Part shown: in pieces, positions 15,728 to 23,811 of the stretch
Layout of the letters: each line of letters begins with the position of its first letter
How positions within the stretch are numbered: position 1 is the stretch's first letter
Assembly (NCBI GenBank): GCA_014360685.1
Contig: JACIXB010000002.1
Location: 1-37,942, forward strand
Direction: 5' to 3'
Length of the DNA stretch: 37,942 bases
DNA from: Actinomycetota bacterium
Lineage (GTDB): Bacteria > Actinomycetota > Geothermincolia > Geothermincolales > RBG-13-55-18
Notes under the pieces: model-generated
Told to the model about the DNA's origin: nothing
What the model saw: only the letters and a program-made list of their open reading frames with translations
Databases searched by the model: none
Position numbers and translations under genes: made by a program

Positions 15728-16567
15728 TCAACCCGACTTTCCCTTGGCCGCTTTCCGTATGGCCCGTTCCGAGAAGAAGTCCACAAGCCAGGGGAAGAAA
15801 CGCTTCACGCGGTAGAGCATCCCCGCCGAGCCGGGGCCGATCAGGAACACGCCCTTCTTCATCCCCCTCAGGAGGGCCTCGGCCACCTCCCCGGGCTGCA
15901 GCAGGCCTCCGCCCTCGCTGATGGCCCGGGTCTCCGGCGGTTTGGTAAGATTTTCCACAGCGAAACCGGGGGTGTCCGTGTCCGGGGGACAGAGCACGGA
16001 AACCCCGATACCGTGTCTTCTCGCTTCGCTCCGGAGGGCCTCGCTGAAACCCACCACCGCGAACTTGGAGGCGGCGTAATCGGTGTATCCGAAGATGCCC
16101 ATGAACCCGAGGACGGAGGAGGTGTTGACGATGTAGCCGCCCTTCTCCTTCATGTGCGGGTAAAGGGCAGACACCGTGTTCCAGGCCCCGTAGGCGTGAA
16201 CCTTCATGGTCTCGTCGAACTGCTCGTAGGTGATGTTCTCGAAGTAATTGGGATAGGCGCGTCCGGCGCAGTTGATAAGGACGTCCGGGGGCCCGAACTC
16301 CCTGACCGTCTCCTCCAAAACCTCCATGACCTGCCGGTGGTCGGTGACGTCCATCTGCTTCCAGGCCGCCCGCTGCCCCGCTCTCCTTTTCGCCTTCTCG
16401 ATCTCCCGCAGGGCCTCCTCCAGGCGCTCTTTCCCCCGGGCGAAGATGACCACGTCGGCTCCCTCCCGCGCCAGGAGCCGGGCCGCGGCAAGTCCGATCC
16501 CGCTGGAGCCCCCGGTGATGAAAACGAGCTTGCCGTCAAAACCTCTCACCCTTACCCTTCCTGCCAT
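15728..16567 (-). CDS. Short-chain dehydrogenase/reductase (3-ketosphinganine reductase-like)
   Basis: A 279-residue Rossmann enzyme: TGGSSGIG at 18-25, NCAG at 99-102, and the catalytic Ser151, Tyr164 and Lys168 (YAASK). The overall pattern, with a long C-terminal stretch ending in a basic, hydrophobic membrane-associating tail (KRFFPWLVDFFSE), resembles 3-ketodihydrosphingosine reductase-like SDRs. It would reduce a keto group with NADPH, probably on a lipid. Start ATG 16567 follows GGGGGTGA; an upstream frame reaches the operator palindrome and is less likely. A promoter-like element with a perfect 18-bp palindrome lies about 95 bases upstream. The substrate assignment is tentative. Confidence 0.88.
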   Translation of the reverse strand: MAGRVRVRGFDGKLVFITGGSSGIGLAAARLLAREGADVVIFARGKERLEEALREIEKAKRRAGQRAAWKQMDVTDHRQVMEVLEETVREFGPPDVLINCAGRAYPNYFENITYEQFDETMKVHAYGAWNTVSALYPHMKEKGGYIVNTSSVLGFMGIFGYTDYAASKFAVVGFSEALRSEARRHGIGVSVLCPPDTDTPGFAVENLTKPPETRAISEGGGLLQPGEVAEALLRGMKKGVFLIGPGSAGMLYRVKRFFPWLVDFFSERAIRKAAKGKSG

Positions 16568-16662
16568 CACCGTCACCCCCAGGTTAATTCCCTTTCCCTG
16601 CCCAACGCTTTCGACTCCACTGCCCTGTACCCTCGACTTCAACCTCTCCATGCAGCCCCCTA

Positions 16663-16691
16663 CGGATACCCCTAGGGGTATCAAAATTCAA
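16663..16691 (-). promoter_or_regulatory. Palindromic operator in a possible promoter of the SDR gene
   Basis: A perfect 18-bp palindrome, GATACCCCT and its mirror, covers 16665-16682. On the minus strand it fills the 17-base spacer between TTGAAT (16691-16686) and TATCCG (16668-16663). The -10 match is weak (3 of 6), so the operator is clearer than the promoter. Confidence 0.5.
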
Positions 16692-16702
16692 GACCTGACC
16701 CC

Positions 16703-17605
16703 CTATTCGAAGGGGCAGATTTCGCCCGGGGCGCAGGGATCGCTCTCCAGCTCCAGGGTGGCGTGGACCACGCGGTGGCGGTGGAGGAGCATCTCCTTGA
16801 CGCGCGCCGCCATCTCCTGGGCCACGCTCACCGGGACGTCGTCCACCACCACGTGGGCGGAGAGGGAATACTGGCGCGCACCGATCTCCCAGATGTGGAG
16901 GTCGTGCACGTCCCGCACCCCGGGGAGTTCCCGGATGTCCCTCAGTATCTCCAGGTAGTCCACCCCCGCGGGCACCGACTCCATGAGGATGTGGGTGGAT
17001 TCCCGGAGGATCTGGAAGGCGCTCACCAGGATGAGCAGACCGATGACCATGGTCACCAGGGGGTCGGCATAGGTCCAGCCGGTGGCCATGATCACAGCGC
17101 CCGAGACCACCACCCCCAAGGAGACCAGGGCATCGGTGAAAAGGTGGAGGAAAGCGCTCCTGATGTTGAGGTCCTTCTTTCCCCTCAGTAGGAGCAAGGC
17201 CACTCCTCCGTTGAACAGGAAACCGGCGCCGGCTACCAGCACCATGCCTCCGCCCGCCACCTCCACCGGGTGGGCCAGCCTTCTCAGGGCTTCGTAAAAA
17301 AGGTAGAAACAGACCAGGATGATGCCCAGCGAGTTGATGAAGGCGGCCAGGATGCCCAGGCGATGGTACCCATAGGTCTTCCTTAAGGTGGGCGGTCGGG
17401 TGGACATGCGCACGGCGACCAGGGAGAGAACCAGGGCGAAGGAATCGGAGAAGTTGTGGGCCGCGTCGCCCAGGAGGGCCAAACTACCCAGCAGGACGCC
17501 TAAAACCGCTTCAAAAACCAGGAAGGCGGTGTTCAGGGCCAAGCCTACGGCAAGTCTTCTTCCAGCCGGAAAATCGCCGCCTCCTCCCGCGTGCTCGTGT
17601 CCCAA
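16703..17605 (-). CDS. Cation diffusion facilitator (zinc-type) transporter
   Basis: A 300-residue inner-membrane exporter of the CDF family with six predicted helices and a C-terminal cytoplasmic domain (from about 205). The transport site is built from H50 and D54 in helix 2 (HNFSD) and H154 and D158 in helix 5 (HLFTD); this His2-Asp2 set is typical of zinc-selective members. The C-terminal domain has HDLHIWEIG. The N-terminus starts with a His-containing stretch (GHEHAGGGG). The start is TTG 17605, with GGGAG 9 bases upstream. It ends 20 bases before the palindrome controlling the next gene. It would pump Zn2+, and perhaps other divalent ions, out of the cell using protons. Confidence 0.93.
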   Translation of the reverse strand: MGHEHAGGGGDFPAGRRLAVGLALNTAFLVFEAVLGVLLGSLALLGDAAHNFSDSFALVLSLVAVRMSTRPPTLRKTYGYHRLGILAAFINSLGIILVCFYLFYEALRRLAHPVEVAGGGMVLVAGAGFLFNGGVALLLLRGKKDLNIRSAFLHLFTDALVSLGVVVSGAVIMATGWTYADPLVTMVIGLLILVSAFQILRESTHILMESVPAGVDYLEILRDIRELPGVRDVHDLHIWEIGARQYSLSAHVVVDDVPVSVAQEMAARVKEMLLHRHRVVHATLELESDPCAPGEICPFE

Positions 17606-17965
17606 GGTCTTTTCTCCCCGTCGCCATCAACCTCGGAGGCCCACATGGAACTAAGCTCCGCTTACCCGGGAACCTTCTTCCCACCGGCCGGGCCCCGTGT
17701 TTCCGAGGTATGCCCCGGATCCGGGGCTCCGCTATCCAGGCCTTTCATCCCGCCCTGGTCAAACCCGGATGGCCCTCACGCCGGCACGTCCGTCCGCATT
17801 CCGGCATGCCCTTATCTTCGGCACGCCCTTATTATATGTCGCGGTCGCCGCGGCAGGGACTTGGTCCCGAGCCGCATCCCGGGAACACGAAATCCGAAAA
17901 GATTTTTTCGGCCGACAACAAAGGAATCCCCTCTTGTCCACCCCCGGCTACCTTGCGCACGGAGG
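17606..17965. other. Intergenic region without a recognisable gene
   Basis: About 360 bases between the CDF start and the end of the GH13 remnant. Open frames present here have random-looking products. I see no promoter with two good boxes and no terminator. Confidence 0.4.
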
Positions 17966-18491
17966 TTAATCGGGTTGGATCAGGAGCGCCTCATGGGCGG
18001 CCGGTTCCAGGCAAGAAACGGGCCTGAGAAGCTCTCCCTCCTCCCGGCGGGTGGAGAGGAGCGTCCTCCAGGCGGTCCCGCGCGAGTGGACCTCCCCGGG
18101 CAAACGAAAGGCGAGGGGACGGGAGGAGAAGTTGAGGAAGACGGCGACCGCTCGATCCCCGTATCGGCGCAAGCAGGAGAAAACCGCCTTGGGCACGCCG
18201 GTGACGGGGATAAGTTCGCCCACGGCAAGAGCGGGATTTCCGCAGCGGAGCCGGATGAGCCGGCGGTACCAGTTGAGAAGCGAGGAAGGGTCACCGTCCT
18301 CGCGTTCCACATTTTTCCATCTGTACGAGGGGTGCAGGGGGAGCCACGGTTCCCCCTCCGTGAAGCCCCGTTCCTCCCCCATTCCAATGCATGGGGGTAC
18401 GCGCCCCGTCCCGCTCCACGGAAACCATCCCGGCGTCCGTCCCCTTGAGCCGGGAAAGCGGGTGCGGCAGGCCCCAATGTACGGTTCCCAA
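17966..18491 (-). pseudogene. Remnant of a GH13 alpha-glucosidase/amylase C-terminus, frameshifted
   Basis: Two overlapping minus-strand frames together read as the end of a GH13 family glucosidase. The first frame gives ERDGARTPMHWNGG, the conserved stretch after the active-site barrel. The second continues with RGFTEGEPWLPLHPSYR, then VEREDGDPSSLLNWYRRLIR and a beta-sandwich C-terminal domain to the stop at 17966. Removing one base from the run of five C at 18376-18380 joins them in one frame. Even so, the catalytic barrel (about 300 residues) is absent upstream, where an operator-like palindrome and the opposite-strand aldolase gene lie. So the gene is truncated as well as shifted. Family membership is by motif only. 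Confidence 0.65.
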
Positions 18492-18533
18492 ACCCGCCTC
18501 CTATTCCAGGGTAGGGAGCCTACCCGCATTCTT

Positions 18534-18557
18534 ACGGGGGATGATATCATTCCCCGT
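18534..18557. promoter_or_regulatory. 24-base near-perfect palindrome (candidate operator)
   Basis: The left arm ACGGGGGATGAT (18534-18545) mirrors the right arm 18546-18557 with a single mismatched pair (18540/18551). It lies about 100 bases upstream of the DapA-family gene. It has no T-run, so an operator is more likely than a terminator. Confidence 0.5.
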
Positions 18558-18658
18558 AGGGTTGGTAAAAGAAAGATATGAGGGTGGCGAGACAAACGTT
18601 TTTACCATCCTTGGCATGAAGCCCGGGAGGGAATCGGTCCGCGGCAAGGAGGTGCGGG

Positions 18659-19549
18659 TTGAAGCGATTTGAAGGCATTTTCGCCGTCATGCTCACCGCT
18701 TTCGACGAGTGCGGGGAAATAGATTTCCGGGCCATGAGCCACATGACCGACTTCCTGGTCACGTCAGGCGTGCACGGCCTGGTGGTCTTGGGTAGCAACG
18801 GGGAGTGTCCCTACATCAGTAACCGCAACAGGAAGAACGCCGTGGATTGCGTGGTGGACGCGTGCGCGGGCCGCGTTCCGGTAATCGTGGGGATAAACGC
18901 CAGGGGCCTGGGCCCAGCCCTGGATATGGCCTTGTACGCCGAGGAAGCCGGCGCGGACGGGCTCCTGGTGGCCCTGCACCGCTTCTACCCCCTGGACGAG
19001 GAGGCGGTGCTCGATTTTTACCGCCGCCTGGCCGAGGGGACCTCCCTGCCTATTCTTTACTATAATTTTCCAACCCACACCGGCCTGGAACTCACGCCGC
19101 AGGCCATAGCCCGCATCGCCTCCGAGGTGCCCTCCGTGGTGGGAGCCAAGGAGACCATCTTCGACGTGGAGGAGGTTAGAAGGCTCGTGGAAGCGGCGGG
19201 CGAGGATTTCTGTGTCTTTACCGGCATGTCCTTCAACCTGCTGCCCACTATGACCGTGGGGGCCTGCGGCGCGATATGCCCACTGCCCAACTTCGTCCCC
19301 CGCCTGGTCCTGGACCTCTACGAGGCCTGCCGGAACGGCGACCGGGAACGGGCGGAGGCCCTGCAGGGCGAGGTACACACCTATGCTCCCCTCCTGGCCT
19401 CCTCCCCCACTCCACACGCCATGCAGAAGGAGGCCCTTCGCCTCCTGGGACACCCCATAAATCCCGCGGTCATGAGCCCCCTTCCGCAACTGACCCCGGA
19501 ACAGGCGGCGGCAGTGCGCGGGTTCTTGGCCTCCAAGGGGATGGTCTGA
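18659..19549 (+). CDS. DapA-family (dihydrodipicolinate synthase-like) aldolase/lyase
   Basis: A 296-residue TIM-barrel enzyme of the class I aldolase DapA/NAL family, normal length. The Schiff-base lysine is K164 (GAKET) and the YNxP tyrosine is Y135. The carboxylate-binding motif reads GSNGE (45-49), whereas lysine-pathway DapA has GTTGE, so a relative acting on another pyruvate-derived keto acid (for example 2-keto-3-deoxy sugar acids, N-acetylneuraminate or 4-hydroxy-2-oxoglutarate) is as likely as true DapA. The start is TTG 18659, with AAGGAGG seven bases upstream. A 24-base palindrome about 100 bases upstream may be its operator. The neighbouring GH13 remnant hints at a former carbohydrate locus. 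Confidence 0.88.
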   Translation: MKRFEGIFAVMLTAFDECGEIDFRAMSHMTDFLVTSGVHGLVVLGSNGECPYISNRNRKNAVDCVVDACAGRVPVIVGINARGLGPALDMALYAEEAGADGLLVALHRFYPLDEEAVLDFYRRLAEGTSLPILYYNFPTHTGLELTPQAIARIASEVPSVVGAKETIFDVEEVRRLVEAAGEDFCVFTGMSFNLLPTMTVGACGAICPLPNFVPRLVLDLYEACRNGDRERAEALQGEVHTYAPLLASSPTPHAMQKEALRLLGHPINPAVMSPLPQLTPEQAAAVRGFLASKGMV

Positions 19550-19814
19550 GACCCGGGCAAAAGGGAAGACGACATGCCCGGCGTCACGGACCGCCCGGAA
19601 CAAGGGCTTCCCCACCCCCGGTCTATACGCTGACCCGCAGGGCACCGGCATCGAAGCCGTATCGTTTCATCAGGGACTTTTAAAAGTTGAAATAATCGGC
19701 ATCATGGAAAACCTCCGGCGGCGCGCTTATGATGATTTAAAAAGAGGAGGATCACGGGACAGGGAGGGCGGCCGAACCCGTGGACCGCCGCTTGTGAATA
19801 GGAGGTAGGCGACC

Positions 19815-20039
19815 TTGAGGACCTGGGGCATCTCCTTCGGGGAGAAGGAACGCATGGAACTGGAGCGCATCATCCTGGACAACGACCGCGACGCGGCACT
19901 CGCCTTCCTGAAGGAAGTAATTTATTCCAGGGTCAAAGAAAGCGAAAAGCCCGGCAGTTGTTTCCACGACACCGGCAAACCGGTTGACAAGCTGGAACGA
20001 CCCGTCGATTTTCACAAGAAGCTGGGCGATTTCCGATAA
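19815..20039 (+). CDS. Small protein of unknown function
   Basis: A 74-residue, charged, cytosolic-looking protein. I do not recognise the family. Residues 10-45 predict an amphipathic helix rich in Glu, Arg and Leu (KERMELERIILDN), followed by a short tail containing a Cys-His pair (SCFHDTGKP). The ribosome site GGAGG at 19801-19805 lies 9 bases before the TTG start; an in-frame ATG at 19854 is an alternative start. A 12-base perfect palindrome, ACTTTTAAAAGT at 19676-19687, lies 128 bases upstream. Codon composition is like that of its neighbours, which supports a real gene, but its small size limits confidence. Confidence 0.5.
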   Translation: MRTWGISFGEKERMELERIILDNDRDAALAFLKEVIYSRVKESEKPGSCFHDTGKPVDKLERPVDFHKKLGDFR

Positions 20040-20339
20040 GGCGGGGGAGGATCTCCGTCACGATCCCCGGCGGCTGTTGCCCGGACGCCAAGGCGGCGCC
20101 GCGCGGAACCACGGGAGGGTAGGCCTGGATCTTCACCCGACAACCACCGGGACCGCAAATGGACGGGTGGCGCATCGGAGGAAAAAGGCCTGATGCTTCG
20201 GGTCCGGCCGGGCGTCTCCTTCCCGGGCGGAACCGTTTCGGCGGAATCGGTTGCGCGGCCTTGAGCATGCGTGCACCCTTTTTTCGCCCTTTGCGCCTCA
20301 GGTCGTCAAGGAGCAAAGGCGGAGTCCACACGACGACCT

Positions 20340-20368
20340 TTGCCATGAGCCGCCTTTTTCATTACAAT
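20340..20368 (+). promoter_or_regulatory. Promoter of the RRM protein gene
   Basis: TTGCCA (20340-20345), exactly 17 bases, then TACAAT (20363-20368). The expected start near 20375 coincides with the 5' arm of a stem-loop. The preceding 300 bases (20040-20339) hold no gene I can support. Confidence 0.65.
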
Positions 20369-20370
20369 AT

Positions 20371-20413
20371 GGGGGATGCCTGCTTGAGGAGGCATCTTCC
20401 CCGTGATTTTTTT
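20371..20413 (+). promoter_or_regulatory. Stem-loop plus T-run in the leader of the RRM gene
   Basis: GATGCCT (20375-20381) pairs perfectly with AGGCATC (20390-20396); an outer GGGG/CCCC pair set extends the stem beyond a TT bulge. A run of seven T (20407-20413) follows. It lies 45 bases before the RRM start codon. It could stop read-through from upstream, act as an attenuator, or form a 5'-end stabilising hairpin. Confidence 0.6.
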
Positions 20414-20457
20414 ATGGCCGGTGCGGGGAAGGCTGAGAAAGGAGTTGTGAGGAGACG

Positions 20458-20727
20458 GTGAACATCTACGTGGGCAACCTGAGCTACGGTTCGACTGAGG
20501 ATTCCCTGCGGAACCTCTTCGAAGCGTACGGAGTCGTGGACACGGTGAGCATCATCATCGACCGGCAGACGGGACGCTCCCGCGGGTTCGGGTTCGTGGA
20601 GATGCCCAACGAGGAGGAGGCCAAGGCGGCCATCGCCGGCTTGGACAACCGGGAGTTCGAGGGGCGTGTGCTCCGGGTAAACGAGGCCCGTCCGAAGCCG
20701 GAGCGCAGGTCCAGCTACAATTGGTAA
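20458..20727 (+). CDS. Single-RRM RNA-binding protein
   Basis: An 89-residue protein made of one RNA recognition motif. RNP2 is IYVGNL at residues 3-8 and RNP1 is RGFGFVEM around 42-49, so the aromatic RNA-stacking positions are kept. The C-terminus is short and basic (RPKPERRSSYNW). Such bacterial proteins are often induced by cold and act on single-stranded RNA. The start is GTG at 20458 after GAGGAG. The gene has its own promoter, a structured leader and a clear terminator, so it is a single-gene unit. Cold regulation is inference from family and leader structure. Confidence 0.92.
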   Translation: MNIYVGNLSYGSTEDSLRNLFEAYGVVDTVSIIIDRQTGRSRGFGFVEMPNEEEAKAAIAGLDNREFEGRVLRVNEARPKPERRSSYNW

Positions 20728-20754
20728 CCAGGGGCTGCCTAAAAGCGTGAGGAC

Positions 20755-20783
20755 AGGGGCGTCATGCTCGGCGCCCCTTTTAT
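20755..20783 (+). terminator. Rho-independent terminator of the RRM gene
   Basis: AGGGGCG (20755-20761) pairs perfectly with CGCCCCT (20772-20778) over a 10-base loop, followed by TTTTAT. It starts 27 bases after the stop codon. Confidence 0.8.
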
Positions 20784-20856
20784 GTTTCCGCCCTCCATCC
20801 CGGGCGCAGGCGACGTACCGATTTAAATCGGCCGCCCAGGGGAGCATGCCGGTCCT

Positions 20857-23307
20857 TCATTGACCCGGTAGGGTGTGCCCTCCCTGGAACCGGCCGGAAT
20901 CGAAATACATGGGCCTCTCTACCACGATGGGGGAATCGGAGCGTATTCTCATGGAAAGCTGGTACCCCTCACCGGCGTCGTGGTTCACGAAGACCGTGTG
21001 TCGAGTCCTGGGGGGAACGACGAACAACCGGGAGGGAAGGGCTCCGGCCTCCTGGGTCAAGTAGGAGACCACCACCACGGCGTCCTCGCTACCGGGGTTC
21101 TGGAGACAAAGCCAGGTGTGAAATCCCGGCCCGGTATAACCCTCGGCCAGGAACCAGTCTTCTCCCGCCCGGGTAGATCCCATCACGCAGTCGCCGCCCT
21201 TCCACCCGGCGTAGTCGAAGTACATGGGTCGCTCGGCCAGGAAACCGGCGGTGGACACCAGGAGGACGGAAACGTCCTTGTCCCTTCCCACTTCACCGGG
21301 GACGTAGATGGTGTAGCGTTTGCCGGCGCGAACGATGTAGGACCTCTCCACCACCGCTCCCTGCTCCGGGCCGGGCTGAAACGAGGCGTAAACGAGGATA
21401 TTGAACGGATTGGGGTTCTGAATGGTCAACCATTCCTCGAATCCCGGGTGAGTGGTCCCCTCGGCGAAATAATAGGTCTGGGAAAGTGAGGTGGCTCCCT
21501 TGACGCAGTGCCCCCCCTGCCAGTGGTGCCGGCCCGTTCCCAGGTAGTCGAAATACATGAGGCGTTCGACCACCACCGGGGAATCGGAGATCAGCTTCAG
21601 GGAATGCTGGTAACCCGGACCGAGTATATCGTTGATGAAGAAGCTGCGCCGCGAACCAGCCGGGACCTTGAATCCGGTCCTATCCACCACCCCGGATTCC
21701 TGGGTCTGGAAATAGAAGGAAATCGTTGCCTCGTTCTCCAAGGGATTGAGGACGCAGATCCATTCCTCGAATCCCTCCCCCGTGTAGCCCTCGGCGAAGT
21801 ACCAGGTGGTGGAGGCCTCCCCGGTTCCCATGGTTATGTGGCCCCCCGGCCACTTCCCCCCGTAGGTGAAATACATGGGCCTCTCGGCCGCGATATCCCC
21901 GTCCGATTCCAGCTTGACGGACACCTCCCGGCCCGTTCCTACATCTATGTTGACATGGATGGTCATGCGCGATTCGGCGGGGACCAGGACCTTGCGGGAC
22001 AAGGCGGTACCGTCGGGAAAGAGGTAGGTCACCGCGGTGCGCACGGGAACGGCGTGTGGGTTCCCAAGGCACAGGTATTCGTCGAATCCCTCCCCCGTGT
22101 AGCCCTCGGCGAAGTACAGGACCTGGAGGGCGCGCAAGCTCCACACCTCCAGGCCTTCCTGGTTCTGGGTCCCGGCCAGCACTTTCTCCCCGTCCAGGAG
22201 AAGCGAGGTCGCGGAGACGTTGCCCGGATACCCGAAACCCCCTGCCGCTTCCCGGACCCAGTCCGTACCGTCGAAGCGCCATACCTGGCATCCAGAATCG
22301 TCGTTGAAGGTCCCCACGTAGAGGTCCACGCCGCCGGCGACCATGGACACGGCCCCCAGGTTTCCGGCATCCCCGATCCCCGCCGCGGCCACCCTGGTCC
22401 AGTTGGCCCCGTCGTAAGACCAGATCTCGCATCCCTTGCTCCCCGAGGAATCGTAGGTCCCCACGTAAAGTCCGGCGTCGTAGACGGTCATGGACGAGGC
22501 CTTGCGGTTATAGGTCTCCCCGAAACCCGGACCGGTGGGGGTGCCCGGCGCTCCCTGGCCCACCACCTGGATCCAGGAATGGCCGTCGTAGGACCACACC
22601 TGGCATCCCGAGGAGTAGTCGTTGCTGTAGGTCCCAACGTAGAGCCTGCCGTTGTACACGGCCATGGAGGAAACCCCGTAATTGCGCGGGTCTCCGAACC
22701 CTCCGGAGGCCACCCTCGACCACGTTTGGCCGTCGTGACGCCAAACCTGGCATCCCGCCTCGTTGTACGTCCCCGCGTACAGGCGGCCTCCGAAGACGGC
22801 CATGGCCGGGACATCGACGTTACCCGCTTCCCCGAAACCCGGGCCGGTGGGGGTTCCCGGCGCTCCCTGGCCCACCACCTGGGTCCAGTTGGACCCGTTG
22901 TAGGACCAGATGCTGCAGCCCTGCACCGCGTTCCGCACGGTCACGTAAAGCCGGGAGTCGAACACCGCCATGGCTGAGACGTTGGTGTTGGAGGTAAGGC
23001 CGAACCCCGGACCGGTGGGGGTGCCCGGTTCGTCCGCCCCTATCTCCGGGTTCCAAGCCAAGCCGTCATAGGACCACACCCGGCAGCCGCTGGAGTTGTT
23101 GGTCCCCAGGAATATCCTTCCCGCATACCGCGCCATGGCGCCGACCGAGGTATTGGCCCGGTAATCCAGCCCTCCCGAAACCAACCTCTCCCAGCCGCCC
23201 GGGACCAGCGCCCCCGAATCCACGGCTGCGACCGGGCCCAGGACGAAAAGAAGTAAAATGGTGAGCGCAAATGCGACGATCCCTTTCTTGACCGGCGATC
23301 CGAACAT
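20857..23307 (-). CDS. Secreted repeat protein: seven propeller-like repeats plus four C-terminal repeats
   Basis: An 816-residue exported protein. Residues 1-30 form a signal peptide (KK, then a long Leu/Val core ending PVAAVDSG). From about 45 to 385 there are seven repeats of the form RLYVGTYxxxxGCQVWxYDG, spaced about 45-55 residues, which is the number needed for a closed seven-bladed beta-propeller. From about 385 to the end there are four longer repeats (about 105 residues), each starting like YFAEGYTGEGFxEWxCxxNP and ending ERPMYFxYxxxxxGGH. No sortase motif or C-terminal anchor is seen. ATG 23307 is preferred over a GTG nine bases upstream because GGGGAG lies eight bases before it. 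A surface, adhesive or polymer-binding role is plausible but unproven. Confidence 0.88.
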   Translation of the reverse strand: MFGSPVKKGIVAFALTILLLFVLGPVAAVDSGALVPGGWERLVSGGLDYRANTSVGAMARYAGRIFLGTNNSSGCRVWSYDGLAWNPEIGADEPGTPTGPGFGLTSNTNVSAMAVFDSRLYVTVRNAVQGCSIWSYNGSNWTQVVGQGAPGTPTGPGFGEAGNVDVPAMAVFGGRLYAGTYNEAGCQVWRHDGQTWSRVASGGFGDPRNYGVSSMAVYNGRLYVGTYSNDYSSGCQVWSYDGHSWIQVVGQGAPGTPTGPGFGETYNRKASSMTVYDAGLYVGTYDSSGSKGCEIWSYDGANWTRVAAAGIGDAGNLGAVSMVAGGVDLYVGTFNDDSGCQVWRFDGTDWVREAAGGFGYPGNVSATSLLLDGEKVLAGTQNQEGLEVWSLRALQVLYFAEGYTGEGFDEYLCLGNPHAVPVRTAVTYLFPDGTALSRKVLVPAESRMTIHVNIDVGTGREVSVKLESDGDIAAERPMYFTYGGKWPGGHITMGTGEASTTWYFAEGYTGEGFEEWICVLNPLENEATISFYFQTQESGVVDRTGFKVPAGSRRSFFINDILGPGYQHSLKLISDSPVVVERLMYFDYLGTGRHHWQGGHCVKGATSLSQTYYFAEGTTHPGFEEWLTIQNPNPFNILVYASFQPGPEQGAVVERSYIVRAGKRYTIYVPGEVGRDKDVSVLLVSTAGFLAERPMYFDYAGWKGGDCVMGSTRAGEDWFLAEGYTGPGFHTWLCLQNPGSEDAVVVVSYLTQEAGALPSRLFVVPPRTRHTVFVNHDAGEGYQLSMRIRSDSPIVVERPMYFDSGRFQGGHTLPGQ

Positions 23308-23779
23308 CGTATTCACTCCCCAAAGATCGTCTCCCTCCCCGGCATCGGACCCTCGTTCCGCGCCCGGCCCCGGCGTCTCCTTACAGGCACACCACCGCCC
23401 GGCCGCGGCATATACGGCGCGAGCCTTAACGCCGGGGCCGCTTCTTTAACCATATTTCATCGGGCGAGGCCCCCATTCCTGCCCCACCGAGGCCTCCTAT
23501 CCCCTCTTCCCGGACAGTCAAGCCGGAAGGCCTGTTTCCGAATATTCTCCAACCCGGCTGACTGCGCCGCGGGAAAAACACGCAAAGATAGAGTGTTTTC
23601 GCCGGTAACCCGACCGGAATAACGCGCAGGAAACGACATTCCATGGTATTCAAGGATCGGATAAAGGCCGTGGATAGGACAGCGGTGACGATGCCATAGC
23701 CGGATTGTGGGGATCGCCGGCCATTTATATGGTAATATATGGCATTACATTTCCGGGAAACCTTTCTCATTCCGGCAGA
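23308..23779. other. Long intergenic region with an AT-rich inverted repeat
   Basis: About 470 bases between divergent genes. GTAAT (23732-23736) and ATTAC (23744-23748) form an inverted repeat around ATATGGC in an AT-rich patch, which could be an operator or a second promoter. I see no gene here. Confidence 0.4.
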
Positions 23780-23788
23780 TGCTATACT
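23780..23788 (+). promoter_or_regulatory. Extended -10 promoter of the larB operon
   Basis: TGCTATACT (23780-23788) is an extended -10 element (TG-N-TATACT). No good -35 box is found at 16-18 bases. Transcription would start near 23795, about 17 bases before the larB ATG. Confidence 0.5.
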
Positions 23789-23811
23789 GAGGTAGCGAAG
23801 GAAAGGGTGAG

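Noticed and set aside
17591..18448. Plus-strand open frame of 285 codons opposite the GH13 remnant
   Set aside because: Pro/Arg-rich random composition and no ribosome site; the opposite strand has the recognisable GH13 motifs.
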